A stretch of DNA of 64,000 nucleotides from CALEMW01 sp035447065 (GCA_035447065.1 DAOTGJ010000007.1:53494-117493), one strand, 5' to 3'; counted from the stretch's first letter, positions 41,189-51,282 are shown. Notes: generated by a model not told the origin, from the sequence alone. Translations and numbers: made by a program.

Positions 41189-42532
41189 ATGCCGATCCCC
41201 CGACACCTTCCGCGCGCCGCGCTGCTGCTGGCCGCCGCGCTGCTGCTGAGCGGCTGCGGCCGCGACCCGCAGCCCAACATCCTGCTGATCACCCTGGACA
41301 CCCTGCGCGCCGACCACGTGGGCGCCTACGGCTACGAGCGGGCCACGCTGCCTCATCTGGAGGCGGCCCTGGCCGGTGCGGTGCGCTTCGCATCGGCCCA
41401 GTCGGTCACCCCGCTCACGGCGCCGTCCCACGGCACCATGCTCACCGGCCGCTTTCCGGCCGAGCACGGCGCCACCGAGAACGGCTTCGTGCTGGACGCG
41501 GCCGTGCCCACCCTGGCGGAGATCCTGAGCGCCGACGGCTACCGCACCGGCGGGTTCGTGAGCGCGCGGCCGCCCCTGGGAGCGGGCACCGGCTTCGAGC
41601 GGGGTTTCCAGGTCTTCAGCGACGGCGGCCACCAGCGCCGCGCGGCGCCCCAGGTGATGGACGACGTGATGGCCTTCCTGGACGCGGCCGACGGGCGTCC
41701 CTTCTTCCTCTGGGCGCACCTCTACGACATCCACCGCCCGTACGCCACGCCACGCGACTTCCCCAAGGCCTTCACGCCGGGCCGCCCCGCCCTGCTGCGG
41801 TCCATCGAGAGCCTGCAGGAGGACGGCGTCCTGGACCGGGACGACCTGGAGTTCATCCGCGGCCGCTACGACGAGGGCATCGCCTACGTGGACCACTGCC
41901 TGCAGCCGCTGTGGGAGCGCCTGGCGCGCGAGGGCCTGCTGGAGACCACCGTGGTGGTGGTCACGTCGGACCACGGGGAGGAGCTCCACGAGCTGGGCCA
42001 CTTCGGGCACAACAACACGGTGTACGAGTGGGAGACGCGGGTGCCCCTGTGGATCCTGGCGCCCGGCGCGGCGCCGCGGCCGCCGGTGGAGGAGACCGTG
42101 TCGCTCATGGACGTGTTCCCCACGCTGCTGGATCTGGCCGGCGTGGAACCCGCGGCGGAACCGGCCGGCCGGAGCCTGCGGCCGCTGCTCTTCGGCCATG
42201 CGGCGGAGCTGCGCGCGGACCTGGACGCCCGCGCCGTCTTCTCGCGCGTGGTGATGACCGAGGGGAAGGAGTGGCCAGTCAACGACGCGGCCGCGCGCCG
42301 CGGCGCCTGGAAGCTGCACCGCGATCCCGACGGCGGCGACCCCGCGCTCTTCGACCTCACCGGCCACGTCACGGAGATCGGCCGCGAGAACACGGAGCGC
42401 AAGGACGTGCGCCACGGTCTGGACCGGGATCTGCGGGCCTGGATCGCGGTGCAGGACGCGATCCAGGCCGGCAAGGGCGGGCAGGCCATCGCCCCGGAGC
42501 TGAAGCGCCAGCTCGAGGCTCTGGGCTACTAG
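41189..42532 (+). CDS. Sulfatase-fold lipoprotein with Thr at the nucleophile position
   Basis: This 447-residue alkaline-phosphatase-superfamily hydrolase has a lipobox (LLLSGCGRD, Cys 23). The metal-binding start is NILLITLDTLRADHVGAYGY, and the second metal site is TSDHGEELHELGHFGHNN. In true sulfatases the site reads C/S-x-P-S-R, where Cys or Ser becomes formylglycine. Here it is TAPSHGTMLTGR, with Thr 77 in place of Cys and His in place of Arg. It may therefore be a phosphodiesterase, phosphatase or transferase rather than a sulfatase. It lies between two peptide transporters, and its stop is nine bases from the stop of the second. Confidence 0.83.
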   Translation: MPIPRHLPRAALLLAAALLLSGCGRDPQPNILLITLDTLRADHVGAYGYERATLPHLEAALAGAVRFASAQSVTPLTAPSHGTMLTGRFPAEHGATENGFVLDAAVPTLAEILSADGYRTGGFVSARPPLGAGTGFERGFQVFSDGGHQRRAAPQVMDDVMAFLDAADGRPFFLWAHLYDIHRPYATPRDFPKAFTPGRPALLRSIESLQEDGVLDRDDLEFIRGRYDEGIAYVDHCLQPLWERLAREGLLETTVVVVTSDHGEELHELGHFGHNNTVYEWETRVPLWILAPGAAPRPPVEETVSLMDVFPTLLDLAGVEPAAEPAGRSLRPLLFGHAAELRADLDARAVFSRVVMTEGKEWPVNDAAARRGAWKLHRDPDGGDPALFDLTGHVTEIGRENTERKDVRHGLDRDLRAWIAVQDAIQAGKGGQAIAPELKRQLEALGY

Positions 42533-42541
42533 GACCCGGCG

Positions 42542-43918
<1,377 letters not shown>

Positions 43919-43982
43919 GGAGGTCTCCTCGGGGATGTCGGTCGGGAGGACCGCCCGGGGGAGCGGTCCGACGGAATTCGTC

Positions 43983-44011
43983 AGGTTACGGACGTCGGCC
44001 CCGGGCGTCAA
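43983..44011 (-). promoter_or_regulatory. Promoter of the second POT transporter
   Basis: On the minus strand TTGACG (44006-44011) and TAACCT (43983-43988) are 17 bases apart, 65 bases upstream of the ATG at 43918. Confidence 0.6.
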
Positions 44012-44077
44012 GGAGGCGACAGGCCGGAGCGGGTCTGCTAGGGTGGGATCGGACCCCATCGGCGAAAGGACGCGCCC

Positions 44078-44850
44078 GTGAGCAGCAGAGCCCTCTGGAT
44101 CCTGGCCATCGTGATCACCCTGGCCTCGGCCGCCTACCAACGCATGACCGGTCCCACCTATCCGGTGCGCCTGGACACCTCGGTGGGCGGCGTGGAGGTC
44201 AAGGCCAAGCTGCCGCGCAGCCACTCCACCAGCGCCGCCATGCCGGTCACCCTGACCGTGCCCGACGAGGGCGCCGAGGCCGTGCTGCGCTGGCGCCGCT
44301 GGCCCACCGAAGAGGCCTGGACCGACGTCCCCATGGCCCGCAACGGCGCCGAGCTCACCGCCACGATCCCCGCCCAGCCGTCGGCCGGCAAGGTGGAGTA
44401 CTCGGTGCGTCTGCTGCGCGGCCGCGACACGTGGGTGATCACCGGCCAGGAGACCGTGGTGGCCCGTTTCAAGGGCGACGTGCCGCCGTGGATCCTCATC
44501 CCGCACATCCTGGCCATGTTCCTGGGCATGCTCTGGTCCAACCGCACCGGCCTGGGCGCGCTCAAGGGCGAGAAGACCCTCCGCCGCCACGCCGGCGCCA
44601 CCCTGGGCCTGCTGACCGCGGGCGGCCTGATCCTGGGCCCCCTGGTCCAGAAGCACGCCTTCGGCGCCTACTGGACCGGCTGGCCCTTCGGCGAGGATCT
44701 CACCGACAACAAGCTGGCCGCCGCCGTCCTGGCCTGGGTCATCGCCGTGCTCGCCGCCCGCGGCCGCCGTGTGGGGGCCCGCGCCCGCGTCTTCGCGGTC
44801 ATCGCGGCCGTGGTGGTGTTCGCCGTCTACATGGTGCCGCACTCCATGTC
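44078..44850 (+). CDS. Membrane protein of unknown function, truncated by an assembly gap
   Basis: At least 257 residues are visible before the N run. An N-terminal helix (ALWILAIVITLASAAYQRM) precedes a beta-sandwich of about 110 residues (LDTSVGGVEVKAKLPRS, VTLTVPDEGAEAVLRWRRW). Four membrane helices follow (PPWILIPHILAMFLGML, LGLLTAGGLILGPLVQKHAFGAYWTGWPFGEDLTDNKLAAAVLAWVIAVLAA, VFAVIAAVVVFAVYMVPHSM). I do not recognise a named family. The translation starts at GTG with AAAGGA upstream. The end is missing; the pattern suggests only a short tail is lost. Confidence 0.7.
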
Positions 44851-44950
44851 NNNNNNNNNNNNNNNNNNNNNNNNNNNNNNNNNNNNNNNNNNNNNNNNNN
44901 NNNNNNNNNNNNNNNNNNNNNNNNNNNNNNNNNNNNNNNNNNNNNNNNNN
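44851..44950. other. 100-N scaffold gap without duplicated flanks
   Basis: Unlike the other two N runs, the flanks (…TGCCGCACTCCATGTC and CTTCAGGGCGCC…) share no overlap, so sequence is probably missing. The right edge starts inside a hairpin, which may explain the break. The lost part includes the end of the gene at 44078. Confidence 0.9.
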
Positions 44951-44989
44951 CTTCAGGGCGCCTTGGAGCGAAGCGACGAAGCCCTGAAG
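44951..44989 (-). repeat. Hairpin 3' of the M2 peptidase gene, abutting the gap
   Basis: CTTCAGGGC (44951-44959) pairs perfectly with GCCCTGAAG (44981-44989) around a 21-base core. Read on the minus strand, the core begins TTCGTCGCTTCGCTCC. It lies 34 bases after the peptidase stop. The design (perfect arms, TTCG-bearing core, convergent gene ends) recalls the hairpins at 38.6-39.1 kb, but core and arms are different. The outer stem may continue into the gap. Confidence 0.7.
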
Positions 44990-45023
44990 GGGGGTGCATG
45001 CATGTCGGGCCTCACGGCACGTC

Positions 45024-46799
45024 TCAATCGAACGAAACGTCCCTCCCCGCATTCTGCGCCTTGAGCCACTCGTAGAGCGGCTCGTAGTAATCCAGCAGCG
45101 CCCGCGCGGAGAGCGTCTCGCCGGTGGCGTCGCGCATGACCTCGCGCCAGTCGCGGGTGGCGCCCTGGCGCATGATGTTGCGCAGGTAGGCGCCCACCAC
45201 AGGCTGGTTCCAGTAGGTGGCGGTCTGCACCGGCTGGTCCAGGATCTCCTTGCAGATGTGCGCGTGGAGCTGGTGGAGGATCACGCTGCTCAGGGCGTAG
45301 TCGTAGTACTGGGCGGCGTCGTCGTTGATGTGGGTCTTGGTGGCGGGGTCGCACCACTGCTCGCCGCGCAGGTCGGGCGGATTGATGCCCTGGAAGCGGC
45401 CGGCGTAGTGCCACCAGCGGGCGTTCAGCTCGCCGGGGGCCAGGGGCTCCTCGTAGAAGTCGTGCTCCCAGTGGGTCATGGTGCCGCAGGCGAAGGGCAG
45501 GAACGTGACCGGGCCCAGCAGGGCCTGGTTCAGCAGCCACTGGATCTGATCGATGTCCTGGCCTTGGGGCAGCAGGTCGATGGCCTGCAGGTACGAGCTC
45601 TGGCTCGACACCAGCTCGATGAGCGTGCCCATGCCCTCGTGCATGGCGCGGTTGGCGCCGGTGCGCAGCACGAACGGCACGTCGGGGTTGGAGTAGGCCA
45701 GGTAGTAGTAGATGTGGCCCAGCTCGTGGTGCGTGGTCTGCAGCCAGTCGAAGGTGGGGGCCACGCTCATGAGGCAGCGCACGTCCTGGTCCAGGTCGAT
45801 GTGCCAGGCGCTGGCGTGGGTGTTCTTCACGCGCTCGCTGCCGGCGGGCAGGGCGAACAGGTCGCTGCGCTCCCAGAACGACGGGGGCAGGGGATCGAAG
45901 CCCATGCTCACGTAGTAGCGCTCGCCCTGCTCGATCATCCACTCCGGAGACTTGTCGGCCACCAGCCCGTCCAGGTCGATGCCCTCGACCAGGCCCGGCC
46001 ACGCCTGCGCCCACTTGTTGCCCAGCCAGTGGGCGGGGATGCGGCGCGGCACCGGCTGATCGTAGCGCGCGGCGAGCTGGTACTTGGTCCAGCAGTGGAG
46101 CTGCTCGTAGAGGGGCTTGAGGCCGCCCACCAGCTCGATCATCAGGCGCATCATGTCCGCCGAGCTCATGCCGTACTCGCTCACCTCCAGCGCGAAGAAC
46201 GACGGGTAGCCCATGCTGGCGGCGGTCTGGTTGCGCAGATCGCGCAGACGCACCAGGCCGTCCTTGAGGACCGGGCCCACCTCCTTGCTGGCCTCCCAGT
46301 AGGCCAGGCGCTGGTCCAGGTCGCGGCTGACGGCGAGCACCTCGGTGATGTCGTTGGAGGAGACCGGCACGCCGTCCACCTGGTACTGGAAGCCGTAGAG
46401 GCGCTCGTTCTGGGCGGCGCCCTCCTCGATCAGCTTGGCCGTGGTGTCCGGGATGATGGCCGGGAACTTGGCCGCGTTCAGCAGCACGTACTCCAGCTGC
46501 TTGCGCTGGCGGAACGTGAGGTCGTCGCGCTGGAGGTAGAGGCGCGCGGCGCGGATGAGGTCGGCGCCGCCCAGGCGCTCCGCGAACTCCTTCTCCGCCA
46601 GGATCTGGGCCGTGGCCGTGGCCTCGTTCATGTCCACGCCGGCGTCCCAGCGCGAACCCTCGGCCTTCTGCCAGAGGTCGCGGTAGAGGGTGTTGTAGTC
46701 GGCGAGGAACGTGTCCAGGTCGTCGGCCTTCTCCTTGTCTCCGCAGCCCAGCAGGGGCGTGACGAGGAGCAGCAGGCAGAGGATCAGGAAGCGGCGCAT
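45024..46799 (-). CDS. M2-family peptidyl-dipeptidase (ACE-like) lipoprotein
   Basis: This 591-residue zinc peptidase removes C-terminal dipeptides in characterised relatives. It has a lipobox (VTPLLGCGD, Cys 19). The active site is HHELGH (His 358, Glu 359, His 362), with the third ligand Glu 388 in HEGMGTL. Other ACE features are the helix RLMIELVGGLKPLYEQLHCW and the C-terminal YYDYALSSVILHQLHAHI. The length matches a single ACE domain. It is predicted to act in the periplasm or on the surface. It could feed peptides to the POT transporters, which is an inference from the neighbourhood. Confidence 0.92.
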   Translation of the reverse strand: MRRFLILCLLLLVTPLLGCGDKEKADDLDTFLADYNTLYRDLWQKAEGSRWDAGVDMNEATATAQILAEKEFAERLGGADLIRAARLYLQRDDLTFRQRKQLEYVLLNAAKFPAIIPDTTAKLIEEGAAQNERLYGFQYQVDGVPVSSNDITEVLAVSRDLDQRLAYWEASKEVGPVLKDGLVRLRDLRNQTAASMGYPSFFALEVSEYGMSSADMMRLMIELVGGLKPLYEQLHCWTKYQLAARYDQPVPRRIPAHWLGNKWAQAWPGLVEGIDLDGLVADKSPEWMIEQGERYYVSMGFDPLPPSFWERSDLFALPAGSERVKNTHASAWHIDLDQDVRCLMSVAPTFDWLQTTHHELGHIYYYLAYSNPDVPFVLRTGANRAMHEGMGTLIELVSSQSSYLQAIDLLPQGQDIDQIQWLLNQALLGPVTFLPFACGTMTHWEHDFYEEPLAPGELNARWWHYAGRFQGINPPDLRGEQWCDPATKTHINDDAAQYYDYALSSVILHQLHAHICKEILDQPVQTATYWNQPVVGAYLRNIMRQGATRDWREVMRDATGETLSARALLDYYEPLYEWLKAQNAGRDVSFD

Positions 46800-46834
46800 G
46801 GCGGACTCCCGGTTGGGGTTCGTGTCGACGCGGC

Positions 46835-47860
46835 TCAGCCGGTGAGCCAGACGCCGTGGGTCCAGCGCCACCACAGGGGCGGCGCCGCGCAGAGCAGGGC
46901 GAAGACCAGCAGGGCCAGCAGCAGACGACCGGCGCCGGCGGGGGCCAGGGCGGCGGCCGCGCCGGACGGCACGCCTTCGCGTCGTCCCCAGTGCAGGACC
47001 AGGGCCGCGGCGACGGCTTCCAACAGCACCACCAGCAGCGACCCGAAGAGAGGATAGCCCACCAGGCGGTGCCGGGCCAGCAGCAGACACCAGGGGCAGT
47101 GATGATGCAGCACGCCGTAGTGGTAGGCCGCGAGCACGCGCACCAGCGCCGTGGCGGCCAGGGGCGTCCAGACGAGGGCGAGCAGAGCACCCGCGACGGC
47201 GGCGGCACGTCGCCCTCGCCGGGCGCCGACCGCGGCGGCGGCCAGCAGGACCGCGCCGGCGCCGGCGAGCCACAGCAGCGCGGCGTCCGACAGGCCCCAG
47301 GTGGTGGTGGCCTCGCGCGTGGAGACGGCCGTGTCGAAGACGGCGGCGCAGCAGTCCACCGGCGTGTGCACGTCCAGCGACGCCAGGGCGCGCCCGGTGG
47401 CCAGGGCGGCCACCGCGGCCACCGGCGCCGCCAGCAGCAGCAGCCGCGCCGTGTCCTGGGCCAGCGGGGAGCGGGCGGCGGTGTGGTCCAGGCGGTCGCC
47501 CGCACGCCAGAGGGCCAGCAGCAGCAGGGCCAGCAGCCGCAGGGCCAGGGCCTTGCCGGCGGCGCCGCCGGTGGCCTGCACCACGCCGGTGCCGCACATG
47601 GCGCCGGGCACCACCGCAGGCAGGGCGCCGGCGACGGCCAGCACCAGCATCAGCCCCGCCAGCAGGACCAGGGCCGCGCCCCAGCGGGCGAGCACGGCCG
47701 ACGCCTCGGCGCGGCGCTCCAGGCGGAGCTGGGCCGCGTCGGCGGCGCCGGGCCGCCAGCCGGCGGCCACCGCGGCGGCGTGCCAGGCGGCCAGGGCCAG
47801 CAGGACCACGGCGGCCAGGTCGGCGGCGCTCAGGGCCAGGGTGAGCGGGTGGATCAGCAT
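46835..47860 (-). CDS. Cysteine- and histidine-containing polytopic membrane protein of a NosL/ABC operon
   Basis: This 341-residue protein has about eight hydrophobic helices. Conserved-looking metal or redox sites sit near membrane edges: MCGTG (Cys 89), VDCCAAVFDT (Cys 170-171) and YHYGVLHHHCPWCLL (Cys 255 and 258 with several His). CPWC resembles a redox or copper motif. I cannot name the family. Its ATG overlaps the ATPase stop by seven bases, and it is the last gene of a five-gene operon with a NosL-like lipoprotein. A role in moving copper or reducing cysteines at the membrane is inferred. Confidence 0.7.
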   Translation of the reverse strand: MLIHPLTLALSAADLAAVVLLALAAWHAAAVAAGWRPGAADAAQLRLERRAEASAVLARWGAALVLLAGLMLVLAVAGALPAVVPGAMCGTGVVQATGGAAGKALALRLLALLLLALWRAGDRLDHTAARSPLAQDTARLLLLAAPVAAVAALATGRALASLDVHTPVDCCAAVFDTAVSTREATTTWGLSDAALLWLAGAGAVLLAAAAVGARRGRRAAAVAGALLALVWTPLAATALVRVLAAYHYGVLHHHCPWCLLLARHRLVGYPLFGSLLVVLLEAVAAALVLHWGRREGVPSGAAAALAPAGAGRLLLALLVFALLCAAPPLWWRWTHGVWLTG

Positions 47861-48525
47861 GCCGGGCCCGGGGCGGCGCCCAGGCGGATCTCGGTGTCGG
47901 GGGCGGCGGCGGCCATGGCGCGCGGGTCATGGCTGGCCACGACCACCACGGCGCCGCGGTCGCGGGCGGCGCGGGCGGCGGCCAGCAGCGCGGGGATGCG
48001 GGCGTCGTCCTGATGGGCGGTGGGCTCGTCCAGCAGCAGGACGGCGGGCGACGGCGCCAGGGCGCGGGCCAGGGCCACGCGCTGGCGTTCGCCGCCGCTG
48101 AGTTCGCGCACGGGGCGCGCCGCCAGGTCCACGGAATCCACCGCGGCCAGGGCCGCGGCCACGGCGGCCAGCTTGGGCGCGGTGGGGCCGGTCAGGGGCA
48201 CCAGGGGGGCCAGCACGTTCTCGTCGGCGCGGCGGTCCTCCAGCAGGGGGGCGTGCTGCAGGAGCAGGCCCACGCCGCGGCGCCAGCGGTCGCGGTGGGC
48301 GGCGGTCCAGCGCGACACGGCCTCGCCGTCGGCCAGGATCTCGCCCGCGGTGGGGCGCAGCAGGCCCGCCAGAAGATGCAGCAGGGTGGTCTTGCCGCTG
48401 CCGGTGGGACCGGTCAGCAGGGTGAGGGTGCCGGCGGCGAAGACGGTGTCGGGCAGGCGGAGGTGGAAACCGTCGCCGGCGCGGGCGTGCTCCAGGTTGC
48501 GGGTCTCCAGGCGGGCCAGGCTCAT
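47854..48525 (-). CDS. ABC transporter ATPase, LolD/FtsE-like
   Basis: This 223-residue ATPase has Walker A GPTGSGKTT, Q-loop LLLQHAPLLEDR, signature LSGGERQR, Walker B VLLLDEPTAHQD and the switch His in ASHDPRA. It is close to the LolD/MacB group that drives FtsX-like permeases, and such a permease is encoded upstream with an ATGA overlap. It is part of the NosL operon and is likely to power envelope transfer of a metal or lipoprotein. Confidence 0.87.
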   Translation of the reverse strand: MSLARLETRNLEHARAGDGFHLRLPDTVFAAGTLTLLTGPTGSGKTTLLHLLAGLLRPTAGEILADGEAVSRWTAAHRDRWRRGVGLLLQHAPLLEDRRADENVLAPLVPLTGPTAPKLAAVAAALAAVDSVDLAARPVRELSGGERQRVALARALAPSPAVLLLDEPTAHQDDARIPALLAAARAARDRGAVVVVASHDPRAMAAAAPDTEIRLGAAPGPAC

Positions 48526-49670
48526 GCGTCGCCTCCGCGCAGGAGGTCGTCGGGGTCGGCCAGGGCGGCGCGCACGGCGGGCAGGGCGGCGGCCAGCAGC
48601 CAGGGCGTGAGCACGGCGCCGGCCACGGCGGCCAGGGCCAGGCCGGCGTCGGCCACGGGCAGGGTCCAGGGCGGCGGCGGCGTGCGCCAGCCCAGCAGCA
48701 GGGCGCCGGGCCAGGTGATGCCGGGGGTGAAGACGGCGAGCCAGGCGGCGGCGCCGCCTACGAGCACGGCGGGCACGGCCACCGCCGCGGCCCGCAGGAG
48801 GTGCAGGCGGACCAGATCGCTCGTGCTCCAGCCCAGGGTCTTGAGCAGGCCCAGGTCGCGGCGGCGGGCGCCGGCGTCGCGCACCGCGGCGGTCAGCAGC
48901 AGGCCCAGGCCCAGCAGGGCGGGGCCCAGCATCAGCGTGACCAGGCCGCCGTCGCGGGTCAGGGCGGCCACGGCGGCGCCGCGGGCTTCGGCGCGGGTGG
49001 TGACCTGCACGGGGTAGGGGAAGGCGGCGGCCAGGTCGGCGGTGATGGCGGATTCTTCCGCGGCGTGGTGCACGGTCACGGCCAGGTCCGAGATCTGATC
49101 GGGGTGGAGGCCGAGCAGGGCGCGGGCGTCGGAGGGGGCGAGCAGGACCACGTCGTGCAGGGCCGGGGCCACGTCGCCGGGGAGGGGCGGCCCGGCGCGG
49201 AGCTCCAGCTCGGCGGCGGCGCGGAGCACGAGGGGCGCGTCGGCCAGAGCGGCGAGCCCGGGGCCTACGAGGGCCTGCCCCGGAACGGGGATGTCCAGGC
49301 CGAGGGCGGCCAGGGTCTCGGCCTGGGCGCGGGAGACCGCGCGGACCGTGACGGCGCCGTCCGCGGCGGCGGCCAGACCCCAGACGCGGGGGCGGGCCGA
49401 GGTCACGCCCACCACGTGCGCGGCCAGCTCCACCGCGTCGGCGGGCAGGGGCGCCCAGCCGCCGGCGTCCACGCGGCGCACCACCAGCGATGGGCCGGCG
49501 TCCACCAGCTCCGTCACGCCCGCGGACCAGCCCTGCACCAGTAGCAGCACGCCGGCGCTGAAGGCGGTGAGCAGGGCCAGGGCGGCGCCGTCCACCAGGG
49601 CGCGGCCGGGGCGGCGGGCCACGTCGCGCAGGGCCCAGAGCAGGAGGGTGGAGGGCGCGCCGCGGCTCAC
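48522..49670 (-). CDS. FtsX-like ABC transporter permease
   Basis: This 382-residue permease has one N-terminal helix (LVDGAALALLTAFSAGVLLLV), a periplasmic domain of about 200 residues, and three C-terminal helices. RRRDLGLLKTLGWSTSDLVRLHLLRA is the FtsX coupling motif. MacB-like permeases move substrates through the periplasm by mechanotransmission. It starts with GTG overlapping the upstream stop (GTGA) and ends in the ATG of the ATPase. The substrate is unknown; NosL in the operon suggests copper. Confidence 0.83.
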   Translation of the reverse strand: MSRGAPSTLLLWALRDVARRPGRALVDGAALALLTAFSAGVLLLVQGWSAGVTELVDAGPSLVVRRVDAGGWAPLPADAVELAAHVVGVTSARPRVWGLAAAADGAVTVRAVSRAQAETLAALGLDIPVPGQALVGPGLAALADAPLVLRAAAELELRAGPPLPGDVAPALHDVVLLAPSDARALLGLHPDQISDLAVTVHHAAEESAITADLAAAFPYPVQVTTRAEARGAAVAALTRDGGLVTLMLGPALLGLGLLLTAAVRDAGARRRDLGLLKTLGWSTSDLVRLHLLRAAAVAVPAVLVGGAAAWLAVFTPGITWPGALLLGWRTPPPPWTLPVADAGLALAAVAGAVLTPWLLAAALPAVRAALADPDDLLRGGDA

Positions 49671-49972
49671 GGCCGCGCTCCTTGGCCGGGATGGAACACG
49701 CCGGGGGCCGCGGGCACGGGTTCGGGGCGCACGCCGGGGCGCACGGCGCCGGGGTCGCGGGTGGGGGTGCCCGACGGGGCGATGGCGGGACGGGCGATGT
49801 CCAGGGCGTGGGCCACCGCGGCGGCCCGGCGGCCGTGGGCCTGTTGGAGCAGGGCCACGGCCAGGATCACGGCCAGCAGCAGGGCCGCGGAGGCCAGCCA
49901 CAGCAGGCGCAGGGCGCGCCAGGGTCCGCGCAGGGCGCGGTCCAGGTCCCGAGGATCAGCGGGCGTCACCAC
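49667..49972 (-). CDS. Small single-pass membrane protein in the NosL operon
   Basis: This 101-residue protein has one clear membrane helix (LLWLASAALLLAVILAVALLQQA, about residues 22-45) and a Pro/Ala-rich tail with GTPTRDPGAVRPGVRP. I recognise no family. It overlaps the nosL-like gene by 17 bases and the permease by four, so it belongs to the operon. It may be an accessory tether of the ABC complex. The start is GTG 49972 or 49969. Confidence 0.6.
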   Translation of the reverse strand: MVTPADPRDLDRALRGPWRALRLLWLASAALLLAVILAVALLQQAHGRRAAAVAHALDIARPAIAPSGTPTRDPGAVRPGVRPEPVPAAPGVFHPGQGARP

Positions 49973-50492
49973 GGACCGCCGGCTTGCCGGTGAGCTGCTG
50001 CCAGAGGGCGTCGTCCAGGTCTTCCAGACGGAACACCGATGCGCCGCCGTGGCGGGCTTGGAACGGTTCCACCTCGGCGGCGTCGGCCAGGGGGACCATC
50101 ATGGGGCCCATGGCGCCCACCACGTCGGAGCCCGCAACCCACACCGCCTGGTCTGCGGGCCAGGACCGGCCGCCGAAGTACTCGGTGACCACGGCGCGGT
50201 CCACGGCCCGGGCGGCCAGATACACGTCGGGATGCAGGAGCGACTTGAGCAGGCAGCCGGTGCCGCAGAAGTAGTAGGTGCGGCCGTCGTCGGTCTCCGC
50301 GCCGCAGACCATGGGGCGGTCCGCCACGGTCATGGCGCACACGGGGCAGCGGTCGCTTTCCGACGGGTGCAGGGCGCCCTGCGCGTCCAGACCCACGGCG
50401 GCGGCGGGCGGTCCGGAGGCGGTGTCGCGGCCGCCGCAGCCCATCAGGACGACGGCGACGAGCAACAGGATCCCGAGCAGTGGTCGCGGCAT
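49956..50492 (-). CDS. nosL: NosL-like copper-binding lipoprotein
   Basis: This 178-residue lipoprotein has a lipobox (VLMGCGG, Cys 19). A NosL-type domain follows with CPVCAM (Cys 49, Cys 52, Met 54), CGAE (Cys 63) and FCGTGCLL (Cys 76 and 80). NosL binds Cu(I) and delivers it to nitrous-oxide reductase; many NosL-like proteins occur without nosZ, as here. It is the first gene of the operon nosL - small membrane protein - permease - ATPase - Cys membrane protein. The ATG follows AAGGAGA. It is divergent from the SafE gene. Confidence 0.84.
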   Translation of the reverse strand: MPRPLLGILLLVAVVLMGCGGRDTASGPPAAAVGLDAQGALHPSESDRCPVCAMTVADRPMVCGAETDDGRTYYFCGTGCLLKSLLHPDVYLAARAVDRAVVTEYFGGRSWPADQAVWVAGSDVVGAMGPMMVPLADAAEVEPFQARHGGASVFRLEDLDDALWQQLTGKPAVRGDAR

Positions 50493-50524
50493 GAGGTCTC
50501 CTTCGCGGGCGGATGGCTCCCGCG

Positions 50525-50553
50525 AGCGTAGCCTCCGGGGAGGCTGGACGCAA
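50525..50553 (-). promoter_or_regulatory. Promoter of the NosL/ABC operon
   Basis: On the minus strand TTGCGT (50548-50553) and TACGCT (50525-50530) are 17 bases apart, 33 bases before the nosL-like ATG. No copper-operator pattern was recognised. Confidence 0.5.
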
Positions 50554-50619
50554 GCCGAGGCCCGGTGCTACGTTGCGGCGGTCCTATCCCGTCCTCATCC
50601 CATCGCCCTGGAGCCGCCC

Positions 50620-51276
50620 GTGGAGCACCTGCCCGGCTGGAAGGATCTCGGCGCCATGACCCTGCTGGGCCTGCTGGGCGCGGGCCACTGCCTGGGCATG
50701 TGCGGCCCGTTGGTGGCGGCGTTCCCGGCACGGCTGGGCGGGCTGCCGCCGCACCTCTGGTACCACTTGGGGCGCGTGACCACGTACACGCTGGTGGGTG
50801 CGTTGCTGGGGGCGGTAGGCGGAACGCTGGGCGGCGTGGCGCGGCTGCAGGTGCTCATGGGCGGCGTGGCGGCGGTGGTGCTGCTGCTGTTCGGGCTGTC
50901 GCGCATCGGGCTGGTGCGGGAGCCGCGGCTCATGCTGAGCGCGTCGCCGGCGGCGATCCCCGGGTTCGACGCGGTGCGGCGGGCGGCGGCGTCCAGGCCC
51001 CTGGGCATGCTGCCGCTGGGGCTGGTCATGGGGCTGCTGCCGTGCGGGCTGTCCTACGCCGCGTTCGCGCGGGCCCTGGCGGCCGATGGGTTCGTGGCCG
51101 GCGGACTGCTGGTGGCGGCCTTCGGCGCGGGGACCCTGCCGGTGCTGCTGCTGGCGGGCACGGCGGGGGCGGCGGCGTATCGTCGCCACCGCGCGCTGTC
51201 GGAGGTGCTGTCGGGGGTGTTGATGATCGGGATGGCGGTGGAGCTGGGGGCCGACGTGGTGTCGGCCCTCCTGTAG
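50620..51276 (+). CDS. SafE/UreH-type membrane protein
   Basis: This 218-residue protein has about six helices and two Cys motifs, GHCLGMCGP (Cys 24 and 28) and LLPCGLSYAAFARA. This is the pattern of the 'sulfite exporter TauE/SafE (UreH)' proteins found beside copper ATPases and cytochrome oxidase assembly genes. Metal or thiol transport across the inner membrane is likely; sulfite export is unproven for this branch. I chose the GTG at 50620, with GGAG six bases upstream. It is divergent from the nosL-like operon, which supports a shared metal theme. Confidence 0.78.
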   Translation: MEHLPGWKDLGAMTLLGLLGAGHCLGMCGPLVAAFPARLGGLPPHLWYHLGRVTTYTLVGALLGAVGGTLGGVARLQVLMGGVAAVVLLLFGLSRIGLVREPRLMLSASPAAIPGFDAVRRAAASRPLGMLPLGLVMGLLPCGLSYAAFARALAADGFVAGGLLVAAFGAGTLPVLLLAGTAGAAAYRRHRALSEVLSGVLMIGMAVELGADVVSALL

Positions 51277-51282
51277 GACCGG

